From Hyphomicrobiaceae bacterium (GTDB lineage Bacteria > Pseudomonadota > Alphaproteobacteria > Rhizobiales > Ancalomicrobiaceae): a DNA stretch of 61,154 nucleotides. Numbering within the stretch: position 1 is the stretch's first letter; each line of letters begins with the position of its first letter. Location: positions 1 to 61,154 of the forward strand of contig JAEULV010000028.1 in assembly GCA_016793065.1 (NCBI GenBank). The letters are read 5' to 3'. Under the pieces are notes generated by a model that saw nothing but the letters and a program-made list of their open reading frames with translations, ran no database searches and was not told where the DNA came from. This document shows positions 41,725-49,275 of the stretch, piece by piece. The position numbers and the translations under genes are program-made.

Positions 41725-43350
41725 TCACCGGATCTGGTTGAGGAGTTCGGCGCCGCCGGTGACGATCCGCCGCCCGGCCTCGATCCCGGCGACGATCAGC
41801 ACCCGCTCGCCGTCGAGCGGCTCGACCCGCACCTCGCGCGGAACGAAGCGCTCCGGGTTGGTGTGTTCCCACACCAGCGATCGTCCGTTCGTGCCGCGCA
41901 GCACCGCGGCGCGCGGCACCGCGATGCCGCCCCGCGTCTCGGCGAGCGTCGCCGCCACGGTGAGGAGCTGTCCGGCGCGCAGGCCCTTGGGCTGGCCGGA
42001 AACCGAGAAATGCACAGGCACCGCCTGAGCCCGATCGGAGAGACCGCCGCCGATGAAGGCGAGCGGAAAGCTCTCGCCGCCGGCCGGCCGGCCGGTCGCA
42101 TGTGCTGCGAAGGCATGAGCCTCGTAGGCCAGCGCCTCGACCCAGAAGCGGCGCGGATCGACGATGCGGAATACGATGGTGTTCGGCTCGGCGATCTGCC
42201 CGGCGGTGGCGGCGACGGCCGCGATCACGCCCGAAACCGGCGCGACCAGCGCCTCCGCCGCACGCTGGCGCCGGTCTAGGTTGCTGCGCCGCGCCTCGAG
42301 GCCGGCGAGTTCGACCTCGGCGTCCTCGATCTGGGCGCGGGCGATCGTCGTGGCGATCTGGCGATAGCGATCAAGCCGCCGTTCGATCAGGGCGATCTGC
42401 TGATCGAGTTCGCGCGCCTGCTGGTTCTGGGAGGTGACGTCCGCCGCCGCCACCGCCGGCTCGACGAAGGCGAGGACATCGCCCGCCGCGACCGCGGTGC
42501 CCAGCCGCGGGAACCCGCCCGGCGGCGGCTTCAGCCGACCGGCGAGCGAGGACTGCACCACGCCCGACCCGTCGGGATCGGGAATGACGCGTCCGGGCAG
42601 TTCCACCGTGGTCGGATGATCGGCGATCTCGGTGAAGAGGGTGCGCAGGCCGAGGATGCGCTGGCTGGTCTTGGGCACGAACAGCGACCCGTCGGGGAAG
42701 CGCTGCGCCAGATCGCGCGACGCCTCGGCGGCCCGGGTCGGCGCGCCCGGCGCGAGGCCGAGGAGAAAGAGGCCGGCGACGGCCGTGGCGACCACGGCCC
42801 TGCGCCGGAAGGACACGGCGACCAGCAGGCCGGCGGCGAAGCCCGCGAGCGCGAACCCCCAGTCGCCGAACCCGCCGGAGATCATCGCCGCGCCGGTCTC
42901 GCTCGCCTGCGCCGGCGAGACAACCGCGCCGGCGGCCGGCTTCGGCTCCGCCGGCGGCAGGGTCAGTGTCGTCGTCAGCACGTCGACGACGTCGCCGGCC
43001 TGGACGGTCACCGCGAGATCGACGCTTCGGCCCGGTTCCGCCCAGGGGGCGGGGATGCGGAAGACGCCGCCCTCGGGCGTCGCCTTCACCACGCCCGCCG
43101 GGCCATCGACCTCGACGACCGCGTCGGTCACCGGCTCGTTGTCGCGGAAGCGGTCGATCAGGATCTCGAGCACCCCGGCCCGCGCCACCACCACCATCTC
43201 GAGGTCGGCGGAAGACGCGTCGGCGCGCGGCGCCACGGTCGCCGAGACCGGCGGCGGCGGGGCGCCGTGATCGTGACCGTCATGGGCGAGGGTGGCCGGC
43301 GCGGCGAGGAGGGCGAGAGCGAGAGAGGCGATCTGGAGGCGGCGTTGCAT
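41725..43350 (-). CDS. RND periplasmic adaptor (CusB/CzcB type) with N-terminal extension
   Basis: 541 aa, about 150 longer than usual adaptors. The signal peptide and HDGHDHG stretch are followed by a beta domain (DLEMVVVARAGVLEILIDRF) and one or two membrane segments near residues 160-200 (FALAGFAAGLLVAVSF). The adaptor proper begins after about residue 215 (DGSLFVPKTSQRILGLRT) with lipoyl, helical hairpin (ELDQQIALIERRLDRYRQIATTIARAQIEDAEVELAGLEARR) and beta-barrel parts. It links the pump to an outer-membrane channel. Confidence 0.88.
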   Translation of the reverse strand: MQRRLQIASLALALLAAPATLAHDGHDHGAPPPPVSATVAPRADASSADLEMVVVARAGVLEILIDRFRDNEPVTDAVVEVDGPAGVVKATPEGGVFRIPAPWAEPGRSVDLAVTVQAGDVVDVLTTTLTLPPAEPKPAAGAVVSPAQASETGAAMISGGFGDWGFALAGFAAGLLVAVSFRRRAVVATAVAGLFLLGLAPGAPTRAAEASRDLAQRFPDGSLFVPKTSQRILGLRTLFTEIADHPTTVELPGRVIPDPDGSGVVQSSLAGRLKPPPGGFPRLGTAVAAGDVLAFVEPAVAAADVTSQNQQARELDQQIALIERRLDRYRQIATTIARAQIEDAEVELAGLEARRSNLDRRQRAAEALVAPVSGVIAAVAATAGQIAEPNTIVFRIVDPRRFWVEALAYEAHAFAAHATGRPAGGESFPLAFIGGGLSDRAQAVPVHFSVSGQPKGLRAGQLLTVAATLAETRGGIAVPRAAVLRGTNGRSLVWEHTNPERFVPREVRVEPLDGERVLIVAGIEAGRRIVTGGAELLNQIR

Positions 43351-43433
43351 GTCGGTTCCGGTGGCGGACTATCCCGACCGTGACCCTGCCCGACATCGCC
43401 CGTCGCAGGATTTCAGTTACGTAACAATTTGTT

Positions 43434-44774
43434 TCAGCCCGGCCCGGTTCCGGTCCGGGTGATCGGCAGCCGCACCCGGACGAGGAGCCCGGTCGGCAGG
43501 TTGTCGGCGAGTTCGAGCGTGCCGCCGTGGCTTTCGACGATGCGGCGGGCGATGGCCAGGCCGAGGCCCCAGCCGCCGGTGTCGCGGTTGCGCGACGGTT
43601 CGAGCCGGACGAAGGGATCGAGCACCCGGGCGCGATCGGCCACCGGGATGCCCGGCCCGTGGTCCGCGATCGCGACGGTGACCGCGTCGGCCGCCGTCGT
43701 GATGTGGATCTCGGCCCGTTCGCCGTATTTCACCGCGTTGTCGAGCAGATTGGCGAAAGCGCGCTTCAGCCCCAGCCGCCGGCCCTCGATCACCGCGCTG
43801 CGGGCGCCGTCGAGCGTCACCTCGCGGCCGGCATCGATCTGGTCGTCGGCGAGCGTGGCGAGGATCGCCGCGACGTCGACCGGCTTCACCGGCTCGTCGT
43901 CGCGGTCGCCGGCGAGATAGGCGAGCGTCTGGTCGATCATCCGCTCCATCTCGTCGAGATCGCCGGAGATCGCGCCCCGCGTCACGGAACTCTCGACCTC
44001 GCCGAGGCGCAGCCGGAGCCGGGTGATCGGAGTGCGCAGGTCGTGGCTGACCGCGGCGAGGGCGTGGGTGCGGTCGTCGATCAACCGCTTGATCCGCCGT
44101 TGCATCTCGTTGAAGGCGACGGCGAGGGCGCGGATCTCGGTTGGCCCGTCCTCGGGCACCGGCACCGTCTCGCCGCCGCGATAGATGCGCCGCGCCGCGT
44201 CGACGAAGCCGAGCAGCGGCCGGGTCAGCCAGCGCACGAGGAGGATCGACAGCACCATCGCCCCGAGCGCCATCAGCGAGGTCGAGAGAAGCGTGCCGTG
44301 GCCGTCCTCGGAATGCGACGTCTGCTCGACCAGCGAGAAATTGATCCAGGTGCGATCGGGCAGGGCGAGCGAGACGACGGCGAGATGCGGGTCGTCGTGG
44401 TGGTCGCGGTTGGCGCCGATCACCACGTCGCCGGGCGCCAGATCGTCGCCGAGCGCTGCCAGCCGTTCGGCGAGTCCGCCGAGATCGGCGCTGCCCGGGC
44501 CGCCGGCAACCGCATGTTCGCCGCGGCTCCAATGGGCGTCGATCGGCCCGCCGGAGAGATCGTGCGCCACCGCCTCGCGCTCGCTCGGCACCACCCGCAT
44601 CACCGCGCGCCGGATGGTGAGGAGCCGATCGGCGAGGCGAGTGACGTCCGCCGTCGCCGCCTCGCGGTCGAGGGCGTGGCGATAGGTCCAGAGACTGAGG
44701 AGATGCACGGCGCCGATGCCGAGGAGGAGCACCAGCATGGTGCGGGCGGCGAGGCTCGAGGCGAAGGCACGCAT
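43434..44774 (-). CDS. Sensor histidine kinase of the metal-resistance cluster
   Basis: 446 aa from ATG 44774, preceded by AGGAGAAGG. Two membrane segments (TMLVLLLGIGAVHLLSLW near residue 15; LMALGAMVLSILLVRWL near residue 155) enclose a periplasmic domain containing several His and Asp (DHHDDPHL). HAMP, HisKA with phospho-acceptor in AAVSHDLRTPITRLRLR, then ATPase with DNAVKYG, DHGPGIP and GWGLGLAIARRI. Paired with the OmpR-type regulator just upstream; CusS/CopS-like. Confidence 0.92.
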   Translation of the reverse strand: MRAFASSLAARTMLVLLLGIGAVHLLSLWTYRHALDREAATADVTRLADRLLTIRRAVMRVVPSEREAVAHDLSGGPIDAHWSRGEHAVAGGPGSADLGGLAERLAALGDDLAPGDVVIGANRDHHDDPHLAVVSLALPDRTWINFSLVEQTSHSEDGHGTLLSTSLMALGAMVLSILLVRWLTRPLLGFVDAARRIYRGGETVPVPEDGPTEIRALAVAFNEMQRRIKRLIDDRTHALAAVSHDLRTPITRLRLRLGEVESSVTRGAISGDLDEMERMIDQTLAYLAGDRDDEPVKPVDVAAILATLADDQIDAGREVTLDGARSAVIEGRRLGLKRAFANLLDNAVKYGERAEIHITTAADAVTVAIADHGPGIPVADRARVLDPFVRLEPSRNRDTGGWGLGLAIARRIVESHGGTLELADNLPTGLLVRVRLPITRTGTGPG

Positions 44775-44785
44775 GGTCCTTCTCC

Positions 44786-45496
44786 TCACGTGCGTTCGAC
44801 GTCGGGGACGAACAGATATCCGGCGCCGCGCACCGTCTTGATCATCTCGCCGGCGGTCTCGAGTTTGCGCCGGAGCCGGCTCACCTGCACGTCGATCGCC
44901 CGATCGAACGGCTCGGCGTCGCGGTTGCGGGTGGCGTCGAGCAGCAGCTCGCGGCTCAGCACCCGCTGCGGCGTCTCCAGGAAGGTGAGCAGCAGGTCGT
45001 ATTCCCCGGTCGACAGATCGATGACGACGCCGCGCGGATCGGTGAGTTCGCGCCGGGCCGTGTCGAGCCTCCAGCCGGCGAAGCGGATCTCCCGTCCGGT
45101 CTTCGCTCCCCCGCCGTCGCTCGGCCGCGCCCGCCGCAGCACCGCGCGGATGCGTGCGAGGAGTTCGCGCGGATGGAAGGGTTTGGCGAGATAGTCGTCG
45201 GCGCCCATCTCGAGGCCGACGATACGGTCGACGTCGTCGCCCTTGGCGGTGAGCATGATGATCGGCAGGGACGAGGAGGCGCGCAACTCGCGGCAGAGCG
45301 TCAGCCCGTCGGTGCCCGGCAGCATGACATCAAGGAGAACGAGATCGGGCTTGCGGTAGGCGATCGCCTCGCGCATCTCCACGGCGGATCCGACCGAGGT
45401 GACCCGGTGGCCGTCCTCCCGCAGCAGCTTCGAGACGAGGCGGCGGATCTCACCGTCGTCGTCGACCAGCAGGATGTCATGTCCGAGCGATTCCAT
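44786..45496 (-). CDS. OmpR/PhoB-family response regulator of the metal-resistance cluster
   Basis: 236 aa from ATG 45496. Receiver with phosphorylation Asp56 (LVLLDVMLPGTDG) and Lys in AKPFHP; winged-helix output domain with LSTGEYDLLLTFLETPQRVLSRELLLDATRNRDAEPFDRAIDVQVSRLRRKLE. It is the first gene of the leftward cluster kinase-adaptor-pump-oxidase and presumably activates it in response to metal. Confidence 0.93.
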   Translation of the reverse strand: MESLGHDILLVDDDGEIRRLVSKLLREDGHRVTSVGSAVEMREAIAYRKPDLVLLDVMLPGTDGLTLCRELRASSSLPIIMLTAKGDDVDRIVGLEMGADDYLAKPFHPRELLARIRAVLRRARPSDGGGAKTGREIRFAGWRLDTARRELTDPRGVVIDLSTGEYDLLLTFLETPQRVLSRELLLDATRNRDAEPFDRAIDVQVSRLRRKLETAGEMIKTVRGAGYLFVPDVERT

Positions 45497-45573
45497 CGTC
45501 TCTCCCGCCGTCTTGGGTCGGCAATCGCGATCTCTCCGTCGTGACTGATTTCCCGGCGGGCGGCAAGGTCGGC

Positions 45574-45862
45574 CGGCCGAACCCGAGCATCGAGGTCGGC
45601 GCTCGGCGTACGGAATCGGCGGCTGACCAGATCGAATGGGCCGATCGTTGCCTTGTCGAACGCGGCTGCCCTGATGACCTTGCGCGCGCCATAGGCGCGG
45701 AAAATGACGGCACGGACGCGGATGATCTCCTTGCCTGTCCGATCTTCCCGGCAATCGACTTGATAGTTGCTAGTCATGTATGTGCTTGTGGCTAAACTCA
45801 ATTAAAAGTCGCGTGGTGCGATCACGGGCTTCCAAGGGAAACGTGTTCGTCGTCTTGCTCAT
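45574..45862 (-). pseudogene. Relic of an IS3-family transposase (OrfA/OrfB fragments)
   Basis: Starting at ATG 45862 behind GGGAAGG, the frame MSKTTNTFPLEARDRTTRLL matches the first residues of IS3-type OrfA (usual pattern MSKTTNKFSPEVRxRAVRM) and stops after 30 codons. From 45777, a second frame reads REDRTGKEIIRVRAVIFRAYGARKV and later GPFDLVSRRFR, which recalls internal OrfB blocks (EIxRVxxENFxVYGxRKV, PLDLVNRQF). The catalytic DDE core and most of both proteins are missing. It marks one flank of the metal cluster. Confidence 0.6.
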
Positions 45863-46036
45863 GATGGTCCAACCTTCCCGGGAACTGGACCTTCCGGCAA
45901 ATCCAGTGTGGTTCACTTTCCATCGTCCGGCTTTCGATCCACCATGAACATGGCACGACGCCGCCGCCCGATCGGGTATGCTGGCTGACGGGGCCATGTC
46001 GGCGGCCGAGTTCGGGCAGTCTGGGGGCAGGGGACG
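45863..46036. other. Leader region of the NarL-type two-component operon
   Basis: Contains no gene. It probably carries the end of the IS relic and the promoter of the response regulator; no clear -35/-10 pair stands out. Confidence 0.4.
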
Positions 46037-46735
46037 ATGGCGGGTGGGCACGACACCGGGAGCATCCGCATCCTGCTGGTCGAGGACGACGCGCCGACGC
46101 GCGACCGCATCGGCGCGGCGCTGGCCCTGTCGGCGGATTTCGTCATCCGCACCGCCGCGACCCTCGCCGAGGCGATGGCCGGGCTCGACGCCGCGCCGGA
46201 TGTGCTGCTCACCGATCTGTGCCTGCCGGACGGCCACGGCCTCAGCCTGATCCGCGAGACCCGCCAACGGTTGCCGCGCTGCGAGATCATGGTGATATCC
46301 GTGCTCGGCGACGAGGACAGCGTGCTTGCGGCGATCCGGGTCGGCGCATCGGGCTACCTGCTCAAGGATTCCTTCCCCGAGGACGTCGCCCGCACGGTGC
46401 GCGATCTCGTCGCCGGCCACTCGCCGATCTCGGCATCGATCGCCCGCTATATCGTCCGCCAGACGCAGGGGCAGCCCCAGGGCCAGACCTCGGGAATGCC
46501 CCATGGTCAGTCGCATGGCGCGGCGACGATCGCCGGCGTGCAGCTGACGCCGCGCGAAATCGATATCCTCTGGGGCATCGCCAAGGGGTTCCGCTATGCC
46601 GACATCGCCGATCACCTCGGCATTTCCCGCCAGACCGTGCCCGGCCACATCAAGAACATCTATCGCAAGCTTGAGGTGAATACCCGTGGCGAGGCGGTGT
46701 TCGAGGCCATCCAGCAGGGATTGATCCGGCTGTGA
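46037..46735 (+). CDS. NarL/FixJ-type (LuxR) response regulator
   Basis: 232 aa. Receiver with phosphorylation Asp60 (DVLLTDLCLPDGHG) and Lys in YLLKDSFPED. C-terminal LuxR helix-turn-helix: LTPREIDILWGIAKGFRYADIADHLGISRQTVPGHIKNIYRKLEVN. The linker is unusual, a Gln/Gly/His-rich stretch (QTQGQPQGQTSGMPHGQSHG, residues about 136-156). It overlaps the kinase gene by four bases (GTGA). Confidence 0.93.
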   Translation: MAGGHDTGSIRILLVEDDAPTRDRIGAALALSADFVIRTAATLAEAMAGLDAAPDVLLTDLCLPDGHGLSLIRETRQRLPRCEIMVISVLGDEDSVLAAIRVGASGYLLKDSFPEDVARTVRDLVAGHSPISASIARYIVRQTQGQPQGQTSGMPHGQSHGAATIAGVQLTPREIDILWGIAKGFRYADIADHLGISRQTVPGHIKNIYRKLEVNTRGEAVFEAIQQGLIRL

Positions 46736-48627
46736 GCGCGGCAGGAGACATGCCGGGGGCGAGACCCGCCGCTGCCTCGGTCCGTATCCGGATGCTGTGG
46801 TTCGCGGTCGTTCACCTCATCGTGCTGGCGCTGGCCGCATGGCTCGGCACCAGCAGCTTCCCGCTGCCGGCGGAAACCTGGCGCCTCGCCAGCGCCGAAT
46901 TCCGCCCCGGGGAGACCGAAACCCCAACCCGGGTGGCGCTGCCGCACAACTGGGCGACTGGCGGCATCACCGATCGCGGCGGCAGTTATCTGATCCGCCT
47001 CGACCCCGGCCGCTTTCCGCTCGCCGACGGCGAGGTCGCCCTGTTCGTGCCCCGGTTCAGCTTCCGGCTGGAGGCGTGGCTCGACGGCCGAATCATCGCC
47101 ACCAGCGCCGCGACGCCGAGCATCGAGACAGTGGCGCGCAACACCAGCATGCTGGTGCCGCTGCACCGGGCGCTGTGGCGCGACGATGGCAGCCTGCTCG
47201 AGATCCGGCTGGAAAGCCGGGCGATCATCGCCGGCTTCCTCGCCGCGCCCTATGTCGGACCGCTCGCCGACCTGCGCCCCGCCCATGAAAAGCGCCTGCT
47301 CCTGTTCATCTGGCTGCCGGTCGTGCTGGCGGCCCTATCGCTGGCGATGGCGGGCACGCTCCTCGTCTACTGGTACAACCGTGACGGCGAGGGCGCCTAT
47401 GGCCTGATGGCCCTGTCCCTGATCGTCAGTGCGGTGCACGCGGTCAACTTCCTGCCGGTGTCGCTGTGGTTCCACCCGTATATCCATCTCGCCGCCCATG
47501 CCCTGCCGGTGATCGAGGCACCGCTGACGGCCCTTGCCCTGCGGCTCCTGCTCGGCCTGCCCATCGGCTGGCGCTGGCTGATCCTCGTCCCGGGTCTGCT
47601 GCTGCCGTGGACGGTCGCGCTGGCCGGGACGGACGTCTTCGCCCGGGGCATGCTGCTGGTCGGACTGCCGGTGATCGGATTGTCGATCGGCCATATCGTC
47701 TGGATCGGTGGACGGGTCTTCGCCCGGGGAGACTGGCTTGGCCTCTTCCTGGCGCTGCCCAGCGCCGTGACGCTGCTGTTCTGGGCCAATGACCTGCTGG
47801 TCGTCGCCAATGTCTTCGACGACCGGCGGATCTTCCTCACCCGCTTCGTCTACCCGCTGTTCACCAGCGCGCTCGGCGCCTTCATGATCCTGCGCTTCGT
47901 GCAGTTCCTCAACGAGGCCGACGATTTCGCCCGCACGCTCGAACGCCGGGTGAGCGAGGCCGAGGATGCGCTGCGGGCAAGCTTCATGCGCGATCAGGCG
48001 CACATGCAGGCAAGCGCCCTGGCGGCGGAGCGGTCGCGGCTGATGCGCGACCTGCACGACGGCGTCGGCGGGCAGCTGGTCTCGATCGTCGCGTCCTCGG
48101 AACGGGTGGACGCCGACCCGCTCGCCATCGGCGCGGCGGCGCGCCATGCCCTGCGCGACATGCGCCTCGTCATCGATGCCATGGACGATGTCGGCGGCGA
48201 TCTGATGCTGGTGCTGGCGACATGGCGCGAACGCAGCGAGGCGGCATTGCGCGGTGTCGGCATGAGCCTGCGGTGGACGGCCGATCCCGATGCCGGGCTG
48301 CCGATCTTCCAGGGGCTGCGGCCCCGCCACGTGCTCAATGTCCTGCGCATCCTCGAGGAAGCGCTGACCAACGCCATCAAGCACTCCGGCGCGCGCGCCG
48401 TCGAGGTCTGCCTGCTGACGATCGAGGACGCCGCCGGCAACCGCCTCGGCCGCATCGTGCTCGCCGACGACGGCCAGGGCGGCGCGCAGGCCCGCGGCTC
48501 GGGGCGCGGTCTTGCCAACATGACCCGCCGCGCCGAGGCGATCGGCGCCCGGCTGACGATCACGTCCGATGCGGCCGGAACGCGTGTCGAACTCGACATC
48601 CCGACCGATCTTGGCGGCATCGGCTGA
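46732..48627 (+). CDS. 7TM-type sensor histidine kinase (HisKA_3)
   Basis: 631 aa from the GTG at 46732 (ATG at 46750 possible). After one membrane segment (FAVVHLIVLALAAWLG) comes a periplasmic beta domain of about 160 residues like 7TMR-DISMED2 (LPHNWATGGITDRGGSYLIRL), then seven membrane segments (about 195-395), a short coiled coil, the HisKA_3 site RSRLMRDLHDGVGGQLVS and an ATPase domain with EEALTNAIKHSGA and DDGQGG. It controls the NarL-type partner encoded in front. Ligand unknown; the DISM domain suggests a carbohydrate-like signal in the periplasm. Confidence 0.9.
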   Translation: MSAAGDMPGARPAAASVRIRMLWFAVVHLIVLALAAWLGTSSFPLPAETWRLASAEFRPGETETPTRVALPHNWATGGITDRGGSYLIRLDPGRFPLADGEVALFVPRFSFRLEAWLDGRIIATSAATPSIETVARNTSMLVPLHRALWRDDGSLLEIRLESRAIIAGFLAAPYVGPLADLRPAHEKRLLLFIWLPVVLAALSLAMAGTLLVYWYNRDGEGAYGLMALSLIVSAVHAVNFLPVSLWFHPYIHLAAHALPVIEAPLTALALRLLLGLPIGWRWLILVPGLLLPWTVALAGTDVFARGMLLVGLPVIGLSIGHIVWIGGRVFARGDWLGLFLALPSAVTLLFWANDLLVVANVFDDRRIFLTRFVYPLFTSALGAFMILRFVQFLNEADDFARTLERRVSEAEDALRASFMRDQAHMQASALAAERSRLMRDLHDGVGGQLVSIVASSERVDADPLAIGAAARHALRDMRLVIDAMDDVGGDLMLVLATWRERSEAALRGVGMSLRWTADPDAGLPIFQGLRPRHVLNVLRILEEALTNAIKHSGARAVEVCLLTIEDAAGNRLGRIVLADDGQGGAQARGSGRGLANMTRRAEAIGARLTITSDAAGTRVELDIPTDLGGIG

Positions 48628-48652
48628 GCCCCGCCGCCGCGGCCGGCGGCTG

Positions 48653-49045
48653 TCAGCGCACGCCGATGCGGTTCACCGGACCGCCCGCATTGACGCCGAC
48701 ACCCCGGCGTACGCCGACGCCGGGCGCGCCGACACCAACGCCGGGGGCGACGCCGACGCCGGGCGCGCCGACGCCGGGCGTTGCCGCGCGCACCGCCGGC
48801 CGGGCGACGCAGCCGACGGGAACCCCGGGGGCGGTGCAGTAGATGGCGGCCTTTGCCGCCGGCCGGGCGACGCAGCCGACCGGAACGCCCGGCGCGGTGC
48901 AATAGATCACCGCCGCCGCCGGGCGCACGACGCAGCCGACCGGCAGGCCCGGCCCGGTGCAATAGACGACGGCTTCGGCCGGCGCCGACGGAAGCAGGGC
49001 GGTGGACAGCAGGCCGAGGGCCGCGATGGCGAAAAAGCGCGACAT
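48653..49045 (-). CDS. Secreted repeat protein with YCTxPGxPVGCVxRP units (130 aa)
   Basis: From ATG 49045 after AGGAGAAGACC. Signal peptide (FFAIAALGLLSTALLPSAPAEA), then three near-identical units of 20-21 residues at 27-88 with two Cys each (YCTAPGVPVGCVARPA), then a Gly/Val/Pro tail of PGVG-type repeats (residues 89-122). Small secreted proteins with paired cysteines and RRP-like ends occur in Hyphomicrobiales, usually with one unit. Function unknown; cell-surface or cysteine-paired periplasmic location likely. Confidence 0.7.
   Translation of the reverse strand: MSRFFAIAALGLLSTALLPSAPAEAVVYCTGPGLPVGCVVRPAAAVIYCTAPGVPVGCVARPAAKAAIYCTAPGVPVGCVARPAVRAATPGVGAPGVGVAPGVGVGAPGVGVRRGVGVNAGGPVNRIGVR
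48782..48967 (-). repeat. Three tandem coding repeats of about 60-63 bp
   Basis: They encode the three YCTxPGxPVGC units. The second and third copies are almost identical at DNA level, so the expansion is recent. Confidence 0.8.
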
Positions 49046-49275
49046 GGTCTTCTCCTGAGCGGGGACGTGCTCGTGATCGGCAGGCCGCGGGCATTGCATC
49101 CCGCCAAACCGTGATAGGCTGCCGCGCTCGCTCGGGCCATCCCATGAACAGGGGAGGGCGCCCCTGTTGATCGGCGGACCTCGCCGCGCATAATCGCCGG
49201 ACGCAGGCGGCACGCGGCCGCGCCTGCCCATGCGATCCCGCCCACCTGACCGCCGGCCCGCGGCGAGACCGATCG

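Noticed and set aside
45541..45795. An 84-codon plus-strand frame upstream of the NarL-type system
   Set aside because: The opposite strand shows IS3 transposase-like blocks; this frame has no motif.
48676..48800. CRISPR-like regularly repeated DNA
   Set aside because: The repeats are in frame with a secreted protein (PGVG and YCT units), have no unique spacers and lie without cas genes.
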